From Lentisphaeria bacterium (GTDB taxonomy: Bacteria > Verrucomicrobiota > Lentisphaeria > Victivallales > Victivallaceae), in contig JAFTIA010000063.1 of assembly GCA_017457105.1 (NCBI GenBank), forward strand, positions 1-47,605: a DNA stretch of 47,605 nucleotides. The letters are read 5' to 3'. Under the pieces are notes generated by a model that saw only the letters and a list, made by a program, of their open reading frames with translations, was not told the origin of the DNA and made no database searches. Position numbers and translations under genes: made by a program. Position 1 is the first letter of the stretch. Each line of letters opens with the position of its first letter. Below are positions 8,047 to 16,700 of this stretch, in pieces.

Positions 8047-8952
8047 TTGAACGATAAAATCACACTTCTGGTATTGGCTGCCGGTATGGGCAGCCGCTTC
8101 GGCGGTTTGAAACAGCTGACCCCTTTCGGGCCGGGCGGCGAAACCCTGATGGATTATTCTGTTTACGATGCAGTACGGGCGGGTTTTGACCGGATCGTTT
8201 TTGTGATCCGCCGGGATTTTGAAGCGATTTTCCGGGAACAGGTGGGCAGCCGTTACGCAGGGAAAATCGAAATCGACTACGCATTCCAGAGTTTGGATGA
8301 TCTTCCCGGCAGCAGAAAACCTCCGGAAAACAGAGAAAAACCCTGGGGAACCGGGCAGGCTGTTTTTGCCGCACGTAATGTGATCGATGGTCCCTTTGCC
8401 GTTATCAATGCTGATGATTTTTACGGAGCGGAAAGTTTCCGGAAGCTGGCGGCGGAGTTGCGTAGTTTCAAAGCCGGGGAACTGGGAATGTGCCTTTGCG
8501 GATACCGTCTGGAAAACACCCTTTCGGAATACGGCACCGTTTCCCGCGGGATCTGCGAGACAGAGGCAGGCTTCCTTACTTGTGTAACGGAGCACACCAA
8601 ACTTTCCCGTGAAGGCAATCAGGTCAAAAGTGAATTGGAGGACGGCAAAACGGCGTATTTCCCGCCGGAACAGCTGGTTTCCATGAACTGCTGGGGCTTT
8701 TCGCCGGAACTTTTTGATGACCTGGAAAAGATGTTTGCCCGTTTTCTGGACGAACGGGGACAGGAACTCAAGAGCGAGTTTTACATTCCCTTTGCCGCAG
8801 ATGAATTGATCAAAACAGGCAAAACAAAGTGCCGGATGCTCACCAGTGAAGACCGCTGGTTCGGCGTGACCTATCAGGATGACCGCCCCACCGTAGTTCA
8901 GGGGCTGGCAGATTTGGCGGCGACCGGAAAATATCCGCAGAAACTTTTTTAA
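8047..8952 (+). CDS. Sugar-1-phosphate nucleotidyltransferase family protein
   Basis: A 301-residue cytosolic NTP-transferase. The N-terminal LVLAAGMGSRFGGLKQL (about 7-23) is the nucleotide-binding loop with the catalytic Arg and Lys; GTGQAVFAAR near 100 and INADDFYG near 120 (metal Asp) follow. Enzymes of this kind join NTP and a sugar 1-phosphate. The next gene looks like an N-acetylhexosamine 1-kinase, so the pair may make a UDP-activated amino sugar. Start is TTG; AAAGGA lies about 8 bases upstream and no better codon precedes it. Confidence 0.82.
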   Translation: MNDKITLLVLAAGMGSRFGGLKQLTPFGPGGETLMDYSVYDAVRAGFDRIVFVIRRDFEAIFREQVGSRYAGKIEIDYAFQSLDDLPGSRKPPENREKPWGTGQAVFAARNVIDGPFAVINADDFYGAESFRKLAAELRSFKAGELGMCLCGYRLENTLSEYGTVSRGICETEAGFLTCVTEHTKLSREGNQVKSELEDGKTAYFPPEQLVSMNCWGFSPELFDDLEKMFARFLDERGQELKSEFYIPFAADELIKTGKTKCRMLTSEDRWFGVTYQDDRPTVVQGLADLAATGKYPQKLF

Positions 8953-8969
8953 ATCAGGGACTTTCCAAC

Positions 8970-10094
8970 ATGAAATCACAACAGCAGCTGCGTGACATTT
9001 GCGAGAAGTTCTTTATTTACGGCGACTATCTTGTAGCCACCCCTTTCGGGAACGGCAATATCAATGACACCTATCAGGTGACTTACGATCAGGGGGGCAT
9101 CCGTCTGCATTACACGCTCCAGCGGGTCAACAAAACAGTGTTTACCGAGCCGGAAAAAGTAATGGAAAATGTGGACCGGGTCACCCGGCACATGCTTCAT
9201 AAGATTTACAGCAGCAATCAGGCAACACGCAAACGCACCATCCGGCTGCTTTATGCCCGCACCGGCGAACCCTATGTTTATGACGATGACGGCGAACTCT
9301 GGCGGGCTTACATCTTTATTGAACACGCACGGACCTATGATATTCTGGAATCCACGGATCACGCCTTCAAAGCGGCCCGCACCTTCGGGGAATTTCAGGA
9401 TGACATGGTGGACCTGCCGGGACCCCGTCTGCACGAAACCATTCCCAACTTCCACAATACGCCGTTGCGGTTGACCAAATTGCAGGAAGCCATCAAACTG
9501 GACCCCTGTGACCGGGTGAAAGAAGTGTCTGAAGAAATCGATTTTGTCATGGCACGGAGCGGTGAGCTTGGCCGTCTGGTGGAATTGAATCAGGCTGGGC
9601 TTCTCCCGGAACGCATTACCCACAACGATACCAAAGTCAATAATATTCTGATCGACGACGTTTCCGGCAACGGGATCTGTGTACTGGATCTGGATACCGT
9701 CATGCCGGGGTTGGCGTTGTACGACTTTGGCGACATGGTCCGTTCCGGAACCAACTCGGCGGAAGAAGATGAACAGAATCTGGACCGGGTGCAGATGCGT
9801 TTTGATATGTTTGAAGCCCTGCTGCGGGGATATCTTGCGGGAGCAGGCAGTTTCCTTACGCCGCTGGAACGGGAGGAACTGCCCTTTTCCGGCAAACTGA
9901 TTTCCATGGAACTGGGTATCCGTTTCCTCACGGACTACATCCAGGGGGATACCTATTTCAAAACCACCCGGACAAAACAGAATCTGGACCGGTGCCGGAC
10001 CCAGTTCAAACTGGCACAGGATATGGAAGCCAATTTCGGCAGGATGCACAAACTGTTGAAATCCCTGACCGGACGGCCCAGAAACGTTTTTTGA
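8970..10094 (+). CDS. Phosphotransferase family protein, N-acetylhexosamine 1-kinase-like
   Basis: A 374-residue kinase of the APH/choline-kinase fold. It shows an N-terminal PFGNGNINDTYQV strand (about 22-34), the catalytic loop THNDTKVNN with base D220, and the metal-binding DLDTV (D240). The whole pattern matches NahK-type kinases that phosphorylate GlcNAc or GalNAc at C1; the activity is inferred from family and context. It sits 17 bases after the nucleotidyltransferase and 64 before nagB, giving a small amino-sugar unit. ATG chosen; no strong Shine-Dalgarno, so coupling is likely. Confidence 0.82.
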   Translation: MKSQQQLRDICEKFFIYGDYLVATPFGNGNINDTYQVTYDQGGIRLHYTLQRVNKTVFTEPEKVMENVDRVTRHMLHKIYSSNQATRKRTIRLLYARTGEPYVYDDDGELWRAYIFIEHARTYDILESTDHAFKAARTFGEFQDDMVDLPGPRLHETIPNFHNTPLRLTKLQEAIKLDPCDRVKEVSEEIDFVMARSGELGRLVELNQAGLLPERITHNDTKVNNILIDDVSGNGICVLDLDTVMPGLALYDFGDMVRSGTNSAEEDEQNLDRVQMRFDMFEALLRGYLAGAGSFLTPLEREELPFSGKLISMELGIRFLTDYIQGDTYFKTTRTKQNLDRCRTQFKLAQDMEANFGRMHKLLKSLTGRPRNVF

Positions 10095-10158
10095 GAAATA
10101 TCTGCCGGGAAATACGCCCGGCCAATCATAAAGTCAGCAATGACCGGAGGTAGTAAAA

Positions 10159-10950
10159 ATGGAAGTCATCGTCGCAAGATCCACCGAAAGTGCCGTCAAA
10201 CTGGCATCCACCATTATGGCAGACGCTATCCGCGCCAAACCGAATCTGGTTCTGGGGCTGGCATCCGGCCGCACCATGGAAGCAGTTTATGTGGAACTTG
10301 CCCGGATGCACCGTCAGGAATATCTGGATTTTTCGCTGGTGCGGACATTCAATCTGGATGAATATATCGGCCTCGGTCCGGATCACCGGAATTCCTACCG
10401 TTACTACATGAATTACAATCTTTTCAACAATGTGAATATCGACAAGCGGAATACCCACCTGCCCAACGGCCTTGCCGAAGATACCGAACTGGAAAGTGCC
10501 ATGTACGATCAGGCGATCAAAGAAGCTGGCGGCATCGATATCCAGCTCCTCGGGATCGGGCGTGACGGTCATATCGGCTTTAATGAACCGCTTTCCAGTC
10601 TGGCATCCCGCACCCGGGCAAAATGCCTGACGCCGGAGACCATTGAACAGAATTCGCCGCTTTTTGAGCATCCGGAAGATATGCCCCGCCGTGCCTTTAC
10701 CATGGGGGTCGGCACCATTCTGGAAGCCCGCAATATTCTGATGCTTGTGACCGGCAGTTCCAAAGCAGACGTACTGGCGCAAGCGGTGGAAGGGCCTGTT
10801 ACCAGTATGATCACGGCTTCGGCATTGCAGCTGCACCCCCATGTGGTAGTGGTGGCAGACGAAAAAGCCGCCGCCAAACTGCAGGGCAGAGCCTATTACG
10901 ACTGGGTGTTCCAGAACGAACCCAAATGGGCAGCATACCGCAACATTTAA
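10159..10950 (+). CDS. nagB: Glucosamine-6-phosphate deaminase
   Basis: A 263-residue enzyme converting glucosamine 6-phosphate to fructose 6-phosphate and ammonia. Seen: LGLASGRTME near 31 (phosphate loop), FNLDEYIGL with D67, and the active-site run GIGRDGHIGFNEP with D136, H138 and E143, matching the Asp/His/Glu set of E. coli NagB. GGAGG lies 9 bases before the ATG. With the two upstream genes it points to use or recycling of N-acetylated hexosamines, as from mucin or peptidoglycan; nagA is not here. Confidence 0.93.
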   Translation: MEVIVARSTESAVKLASTIMADAIRAKPNLVLGLASGRTMEAVYVELARMHRQEYLDFSLVRTFNLDEYIGLGPDHRNSYRYYMNYNLFNNVNIDKRNTHLPNGLAEDTELESAMYDQAIKEAGGIDIQLLGIGRDGHIGFNEPLSSLASRTRAKCLTPETIEQNSPLFEHPEDMPRRAFTMGVGTILEARNILMLVTGSSKADVLAQAVEGPVTSMITASALQLHPHVVVVADEKAAAKLQGRAYYDWVFQNEPKWAAYRNI

Positions 10951-10972
10951 CTGGTGGGAATGGCAGCAGACA

Positions 10973-12139
10973 ATGATCCGTTTTATTCTGCGGCGGACAG
11001 GTTATTCCGTGCTGATCCTGATCGGTGTACTGCTCCTGACCTTTCTTCTTTTTGATGTAGCCTCCGGCGATCCGGCGGCGGCGGTCCTCGGTAAAAATCC
11101 CCGGCCGGAAGAAATTGAATCCATGCGCCGGGAACTGGGGGCGGATCTGCCCCTTTTATGGGGCACTCTGTGCCGGACGGAAGTTTATTCCCCCTTGCAG
11201 TTTCCGGAAGGGAAAACCGGAAAATGGCTTTTACATCCTCATTTCAAGGCAGATACAGCTGTAAAAGCCAAACTCCATGGCGAAAATCTGCAAACGATCA
11301 ACCTTGCTCCGGACGGAACGGTAAAAGATCCGGATCAGCCGGTTCAAATCTCCGGAAAACTTTATTCTGCAGAGTTTTACCGGGCACAGGAAAACCCATG
11401 GAACAGCCGTTTTCTCCGGGCACTGAAAGAAGCGGCAACGCTGGATTTCGGCAGAACGCTGATGACCGGAGAACCCATCCATGTCATCCTCCGCCGGGGA
11501 GTGGGCCCCTCTCTGGCACTGATGCTGCCGGTTTTTCTGGGAGAAATTCTCTTTGGTGTAGCTCTGGCACTGATTGCCGCCGCCTTCAAGGACCGGCTTC
11601 TGGACAGATTACTGGTACTGTTTTCCGTAGCGGGGATGAGTGTAAGTTACCTTGTCCTCATTCTTTTCGGACAATGGTTTTTCGGTTATTACTGCAACTG
11701 GTTCCCGGTGTGGGGCTGGGGAAGTCCGGCTTACTTATGTCTGCCGGTGATGATCGGTATTCTTTCCGGTCTGGGCGGCGGAGTCCGCTTTTACCGGACA
11801 GTTTTTGCAGATGAATTGAAGAAGGAATATTTGCGGACAGCCGCTGCAAAAGGAGTTCCGGTCTGGAAAATTTATTCTGTTCATTTGCTGCGAAATGCGG
11901 CCGTCCCCATTCTTACCCGGGCATCGGCGGTATTGCCGTTCCTCTTTACAGGCAGTCTGCTTCTGGAAACTTTTTTCGGCATCCCCGGACTGGGTTTCAC
12001 GGGCATTGAAGCATTGAACAATGCGGACTTGCAGTTATTGAAAGCACTGGTCTTTGTCAGTGCTCTGCTTTTTGTAGTGATCAATCTTTTGACGGACCTC
12101 CTGTACGCCGTTTTTGATCCCCGCATCCGGCTGGCATAA
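10973..12139 (+). CDS. ABC transporter permease, DppB/OppB family
   Basis: A 388-residue inner-membrane permease. One membrane helix near 8-30, then a long external stretch of about 140 residues, then five helices between about 180 and 380. The EAA loop is clear: ELKKEYLRTAAAKG followed by LLRNAAVPI near 285-315, where the ATPase docks. It is longer than the usual 305-340 residues because of the external insert. No OppC-type permease, ATPase or binding protein is adjacent, so partners must be elsewhere. It follows nagB by 22 bases and has only a weak ribosome site, so it is probably read with that unit. Confidence 0.82.
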   Translation: MIRFILRRTGYSVLILIGVLLLTFLLFDVASGDPAAAVLGKNPRPEEIESMRRELGADLPLLWGTLCRTEVYSPLQFPEGKTGKWLLHPHFKADTAVKAKLHGENLQTINLAPDGTVKDPDQPVQISGKLYSAEFYRAQENPWNSRFLRALKEAATLDFGRTLMTGEPIHVILRRGVGPSLALMLPVFLGEILFGVALALIAAAFKDRLLDRLLVLFSVAGMSVSYLVLILFGQWFFGYYCNWFPVWGWGSPAYLCLPVMIGILSGLGGGVRFYRTVFADELKKEYLRTAAAKGVPVWKIYSVHLLRNAAVPILTRASAVLPFLFTGSLLLETFFGIPGLGFTGIEALNNADLQLLKALVFVSALLFVVINLLTDLLYAVFDPRIRLA

Positions 12140-12149
12140 TCACAATCAA

Positions 12150-12182
12150 AAAAAAAGAGACCTGCGGGAAATCCCGCAAGTC
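12150..12182 (-). terminator. Intrinsic terminator for the 12212-13543 gene
   Basis: Ten-base arms (12159-12168 and 12173-12182) around a 4-base loop, followed on the minus strand by T-rich sequence. A C-A mismatch on the plus strand becomes G-U in the minus-strand RNA, so it serves the minus-strand gene. It may also help end transcription from the convergent permease. Confidence 0.85.
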
Positions 12183-12211
12183 CCGGAAATCATTACCCCA
12201 ACAGGGAAGAT

Positions 12212-13543
12212 TTACTTTGTCGAGCTCAACCCCGGCAACTGAATATTCTGCCCCTCATAAAGGTTCAGATAGTTCACCGCAGAAATGGCAGCAGATGCCA
12301 GAAGCAAAATCACCGCCACAGCCGTGATCACCGTGTAGAAAATAGAGGGAGAAGCGTCTTCATCCTCATCACGGGTCACCACCACATCATCCAGCATCGG
12401 CGGCCCGCCTGCAGCAGCTTCTTCGCTGTCAGCCTTCTTCTTGAGCCCGAGCTTCTTCGGCGCCTCTTCTTGCGCTTCCGGAGCTTTTTCCTCCGGTTTG
12501 TCAGCTGCTTTAGGTACAGAAAGCTTCTTCGTCAGAGAAGGAATTTTCTTTTCTTCCGCCTCATCTGCTGCAGGCATTTCCGGCTTGGCAACAGCAGGCA
12601 CAGTAGGCGCAGAAGGTGACGCAGGCGCAGGCTTCGAAACAAGGCCCGGTTTGGGCGTCAATGCGGGTTTGGGAGGAATCATCCCCATGCGGGACGGCGG
12701 CCGGGCAATTTTCACTGTGGCACTGTTTTCATCGTCCTCCGCAGGGAGAACCATGGTCTGCTTGGAGGGAGATACTGCAGCAGCAGACGCCGACGCATCA
12801 TTTTCAGGCAATACCATGGTTTGCTTGGAGGGAGATACCGCCTTATTTTCTGCCGGAAGAGTGATCCCGGGCTTAAGAGCCGGTTTTACTGCGGCAACCT
12901 TGCGGGTGATATCATCGTCCTCTTTCTTTTCCGCCGGGGCAGACGATGCCATGGCAACAGTCGGAGCAGAAGGAGCGGCAGGAACTCCGGAGCTGACGGG
13001 AGCGGTTCCGGAAAGAGAGGAAAGCCCCGGCTTGACAGCCGGTTTTACTGCGGCAACCTTGCGGGTGATATCATCGTCCTCTTTCTTTTCCGCCGGGGCA
13101 GACGATGCCATGGCAACAGTCGGAGCAGAAGGAGCGGCAGGAACTCCGGGGCTGACGGGAGCGGTTCCGGAAAGAGAGGAAAGCCCCGGCTTGACAGCCG
13201 GTTTTACCGCGGCAACCTTGCGGGTGATATCATCATCCTGTTTTTCAGCAGAAGCAGGCGGCGGAACGGAAACAGGAGCCGCCGCAGGAGCAGGAGCGGG
13301 CACCCGAACCGGACGGTGACCGCCGGGAGCAAGAGGCTTCAGCTTCACTGTCCGCCGGGTTTGAGTATCAGACATCACGCTCAAATTTCCGGTATCCGTA
13401 TCCCGACTCTGAAGCGGAGAAGCGATCACCTGCTGGACCGGACGGCTGTTTGTATTAGCCGAAGCCTGCCCGAGCGGTTTAAGTTTTACCGTTTTCCGGG
13501 TATGCGTTTCCATACCTTCCACGTTTTTTTCAGGATCATTCAT
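12212..13543 (-). CDS. Low-complexity Ala/Pro/Lys-rich protein with one C-terminal membrane helix
   Basis: A 443-residue protein with no domain I recognise. Two short motifs near the N terminus are near-copies (RKTVKLKPL near 16, RRTVKLKPL near 63). DITRKVAAVKP occurs three times and SPSKQTMVLP twice. A 53-residue block is tandemly repeated, almost identical in DNA (see 12879-13196). The last 50 residues hold one hydrophobic helix (SIFYTVITAVAVILLLASA) and a short tail, so most of the protein should face the cytosol. The repeated Thr within basic/hydrophobic motifs could be phosphorylation or protein-binding sites; that is speculation. Confidence 0.75.
   Translation of the reverse strand: MNDPEKNVEGMETHTRKTVKLKPLGQASANTNSRPVQQVIASPLQSRDTDTGNLSVMSDTQTRRTVKLKPLAPGGHRPVRVPAPAPAAAPVSVPPPASAEKQDDDITRKVAAVKPAVKPGLSSLSGTAPVSPGVPAAPSAPTVAMASSAPAEKKEDDDITRKVAAVKPAVKPGLSSLSGTAPVSSGVPAAPSAPTVAMASSAPAEKKEDDDITRKVAAVKPALKPGITLPAENKAVSPSKQTMVLPENDASASAAAVSPSKQTMVLPAEDDENSATVKIARPPSRMGMIPPKPALTPKPGLVSKPAPASPSAPTVPAVAKPEMPAADEAEEKKIPSLTKKLSVPKAADKPEEKAPEAQEEAPKKLGLKKKADSEEAAAGGPPMLDDVVVTRDEDEDASPSIFYTVITAVAVILLLASAAISAVNYLNLYEGQNIQLPGLSSTK
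12879..13196. repeat. Two tandem 159-bp near-identical repeats
   Basis: Units at 12879-13037 and 13038-13196 differ at about one position that I could find; a third, partial and more diverged copy follows from 13197. The period is 53 codons, so the frame is kept. The near identity implies a recent duplication or ongoing homogenisation. Confidence 0.85.
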
Positions 13544-13668
13544 GATCGAAATCCCTTTCAGTAAAAAATATACACGTATTCAGCATAGAAATGTACTGCT
13601 GTTTGTCAGGATTGCAACCCCGGAAACAGAAAAATTTTGTTTTTTTTCAAAAAAAATTTCCGTCTTCA

Positions 13669-13698
13669 GGCTGTGCGGTTGCTTTTCTCCGCACAGCC
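13669..13698 (-). terminator. Stem-loop after the 1325-residue secreted protein gene
   Basis: Perfect 10-bp stem GGCTGTGCGG/CCGCACAGCC with a 10-base loop, 18 bases downstream of the stop at 13716. The T-run on the minus strand comes about 12 bases after the stem, so termination is plausible but not textbook. The same 172-base gap also holds the start region of the 12212-13543 gene. Confidence 0.6.
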
Positions 13699-13715
13699 CA
13701 TTGAATCATTTCATT

Positions 13716-16700
13716 TCAGAACAGTGTCAGATCGCCATTACTGCATCCGGCAAGGATGTGGCCGTTTTCAAGGACTTCCAGCAGATAAACCTTCCCTTTG
13801 ACCCGGGCGACCGTCCGGACACCGGAAACATCCGCTTTGAGTATCCGGCCGTCAGCCAGTCCGGCGTAAAACGCATCCTTCCCCGCCGCCAGCGACAGCG
13901 CAGTATTGAAGAGATTGAACAGTTTTACCACTTCCGCCTTTTCATTGAAAATATACAGCGAACCATTGGCATGACTGACAGCAAACTCCTGTTTTCCGTC
14001 GTTATCCCAATCTGTCATCGCCATATTCCTCAAAGTACGGTTGTGTTCCGCCGGGAACATCAGATTATACCCCAAACGGCCGGGACCGAAATTCGCTTCA
14101 TACAGAGCCGCCCCTTTGGCACTGCGGATGATGAAACGGTTCTGGGCTCCGCCCAGCAGATCTGCCGCCAGAATATTCCCCTTTGAATTTTTAAAGAAAA
14201 GAACCTGATACTGCGCCACCTGATTGAAACCGTACCCATGCAGATTGTCCCGCATCCCCAAGCCCCAATGATCCTGTGCACGGACGGCAAATGTCTTGGG
14301 ATCCATATCCAGCAAACCGGCACCGCCGGAAGGACGGATCATCATGATTTTGCCGCTTTCCGGATTCCAAACCTGATCATCGATCCCGCCGTAACGGATG
14401 AATTTCCGCTCAAGCAGTTTTCCTTTGGCATCCAGAACTTCCATGGTGGCGGCACTCCCGGCAAAGATCCTGCCGTCTCTGACAAACAGACTGCGGACAC
14501 CCGGAACAGAAGACTTGTGCCAGTAAGGCCCGTAATTCAAAACCTCTTTTGCCATTTCGGATTGAAAAGTCCACTGGACTTTACCCCGTTCATCAAATGC
14601 GGTCAAAATCTCATTTTTCGCCCCGGCAAGCCAGAGTTTTGCCTCCGGGTGATACGCAACGGAATACACCGGTGCATCCAATTCCGCCCGGAACACCGTT
14701 TTGCCGGAAACAGAGTTGAACACAGTAAATGTGTTCCCCGAGGCAATGCCGAACTGATCCTCATGGAACACGATCCGCCCGGGCTTATGCGCCAGATGTG
14801 CGATCCAGCGGTTGCTCATCAAAGGAGACTCTTCCGCAATGGCTTGCGGTGTAAAAGGTTTCCGATCCCGTTTTTTCAGGAGCTGCATGGCATGTTCTGC
14901 GGCGGCGGCATCCCCGGCAGAAACAAATGCCTCTTTCCCGGCAAGCGTAAAGGTTGCATCCGCTCCGGCAAGCGTAAATCCGTTGCCGGCCAGCGTGATC
15001 AGCACCGGTTCCGGCGTACGAAGGGCGATCAAATCTCCATCTCGGGCAGTCCCGCGGGTGTCCAGAGCCTCTCCGGGCCGCAAAAGCGTGACATAGCTGG
15101 ATTCTGAACCTTTTGTCAAATCCGTCTTCACCGGCTGGAATGTCACCGCATCCCCGGGGAGATAAATGGACCAGGTTTTGGCGGCATGCAGGACAGGAAC
15201 ATCATCGGAAAAACTCCAGATGACACTGTGCGTTTTACCATTATAAGTGGTAGAGGCTTTAAAATCGCCATCCGCCATCTTTTGAACCGTCCCGTTGAAT
15301 CCGGCAGTATATTTCACATCATACCGGGCGGCGGCATGATCCTGAAGAGCCTTGATCTTGTCAATGGCAGTCAGGTATTTACCTTCCCGCAGAAGCCAGG
15401 TGCGTTCCCAGTCAAAACCGTTGTAATTGCGAATCCTGCCGGTGATCCAGCTGAACGGGCCCTTGCTGCCCTGGGTAACGATTTCGGCATCAAAGGGATA
15501 TTTCCCAATATTCAACCCGTTGGCATAAGGCACAAGGGCATTTTCGTACCCGCTCAAAACCGGTACGCCGTTGATATAAGCAAACAGCATGGAGAAATTG
15601 TGCTGGGGATCCCGCAACCCGGTGGAGTAATGGGGGTCCACCATCATATAGTCCCCGGTATGATCCGGCTTGTTCCGGATACTGGTATAAAGGAGTTCCG
15701 TCTGATCCGGTTTGGCGGGGATCGTTACATCGAACCGCACCCACTTTCTCAGATTGTCTTTAATGGAGTCATTGGGATATGTTCCGGAGGGCCAGTAGGA
15801 CTGTCCCACCCGGAATACCGAAAAATCATGTACCGCCGATGCCGCAAAGGTTCCGGGCATTGCCTTCAATTTCAACAGCGTGATCAACCCCTGATCCTGG
15901 GCATAATAGGCGGCAGTAAGGAAGTGTTTGGCGGCACCGTAAACGCCGTTGCGTTCATCGGAACCGTTTGCCAGTGTGCTGATCAGGGTCAAACTTTTGG
16001 CATACGCTTTCAAACAGGGGTTCCCCACCAGACGGTGCCCCTGCAAGGCGGCGTAGTAGTAGGGCATTTCTGCAGAAGTGACCACCCAGAAAAGAGCAAT
16101 ATTATCCACGGCGGCTTTTTCCATCAGAGGTTCCATGGCGTTCCTGCCGAGGCGCAGCCCCTCTTTGGTGTCAAAGCAGGGAAAATCCTTATCCAAATAC
16201 CGGGCGGCGGTGTACGCCGTCAGCACTTCCCAGCCCGCATGACGGTCCGGACGGACAACTTTCCGTTCATTGTAACGGCGGTAAGGATTGGTGTAATCCG
16301 ACCGGGTCAGACGGAAAACCAGCTGTTCATATAATTTCTGATTGACCTGACGGCGTTCTTCATCGGTGAACAGGGGATTTTCATCCACCATATCCCAGTA
16401 TAACGTCATGTACTGCCCGCGATAGTGATAGACTTTGACGATGGGTTCAGAGGGATCATCGTGATAGGCTTCATCGTCCCGCACAAAAAGTTCGTGCTGT
16501 GTCTTTTTGTCTTTGGGGAAGGCAAGGCGCATGAATTCATTTTTGTAATAGGGATCGTTGGTAATGTAAAGCATTGCCAGATTCCGTGCCAGAGAGTTCC
16601 AGCCGAAGTATCCCTTGTTGCCGTAACCGATGGAGAACTCCCACAGGGGAATATCCTTCACATCCCGGGCGACTTTATAGGCGGGCGAGAGAGCGGCGTC

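Noticed and set aside
11340-11360. GGTTCAAATC resembling a tRNA T-arm
   Set aside because: It lies inside the permease coding frame and lacks acceptor and anticodon arms. No tRNA was found in the window.
12879-13196. Tandem repeat as a CRISPR or mobile element
   Set aside because: Units are whole multiples of codons inside a continuous coding frame and have no spacers or terminal repeats.
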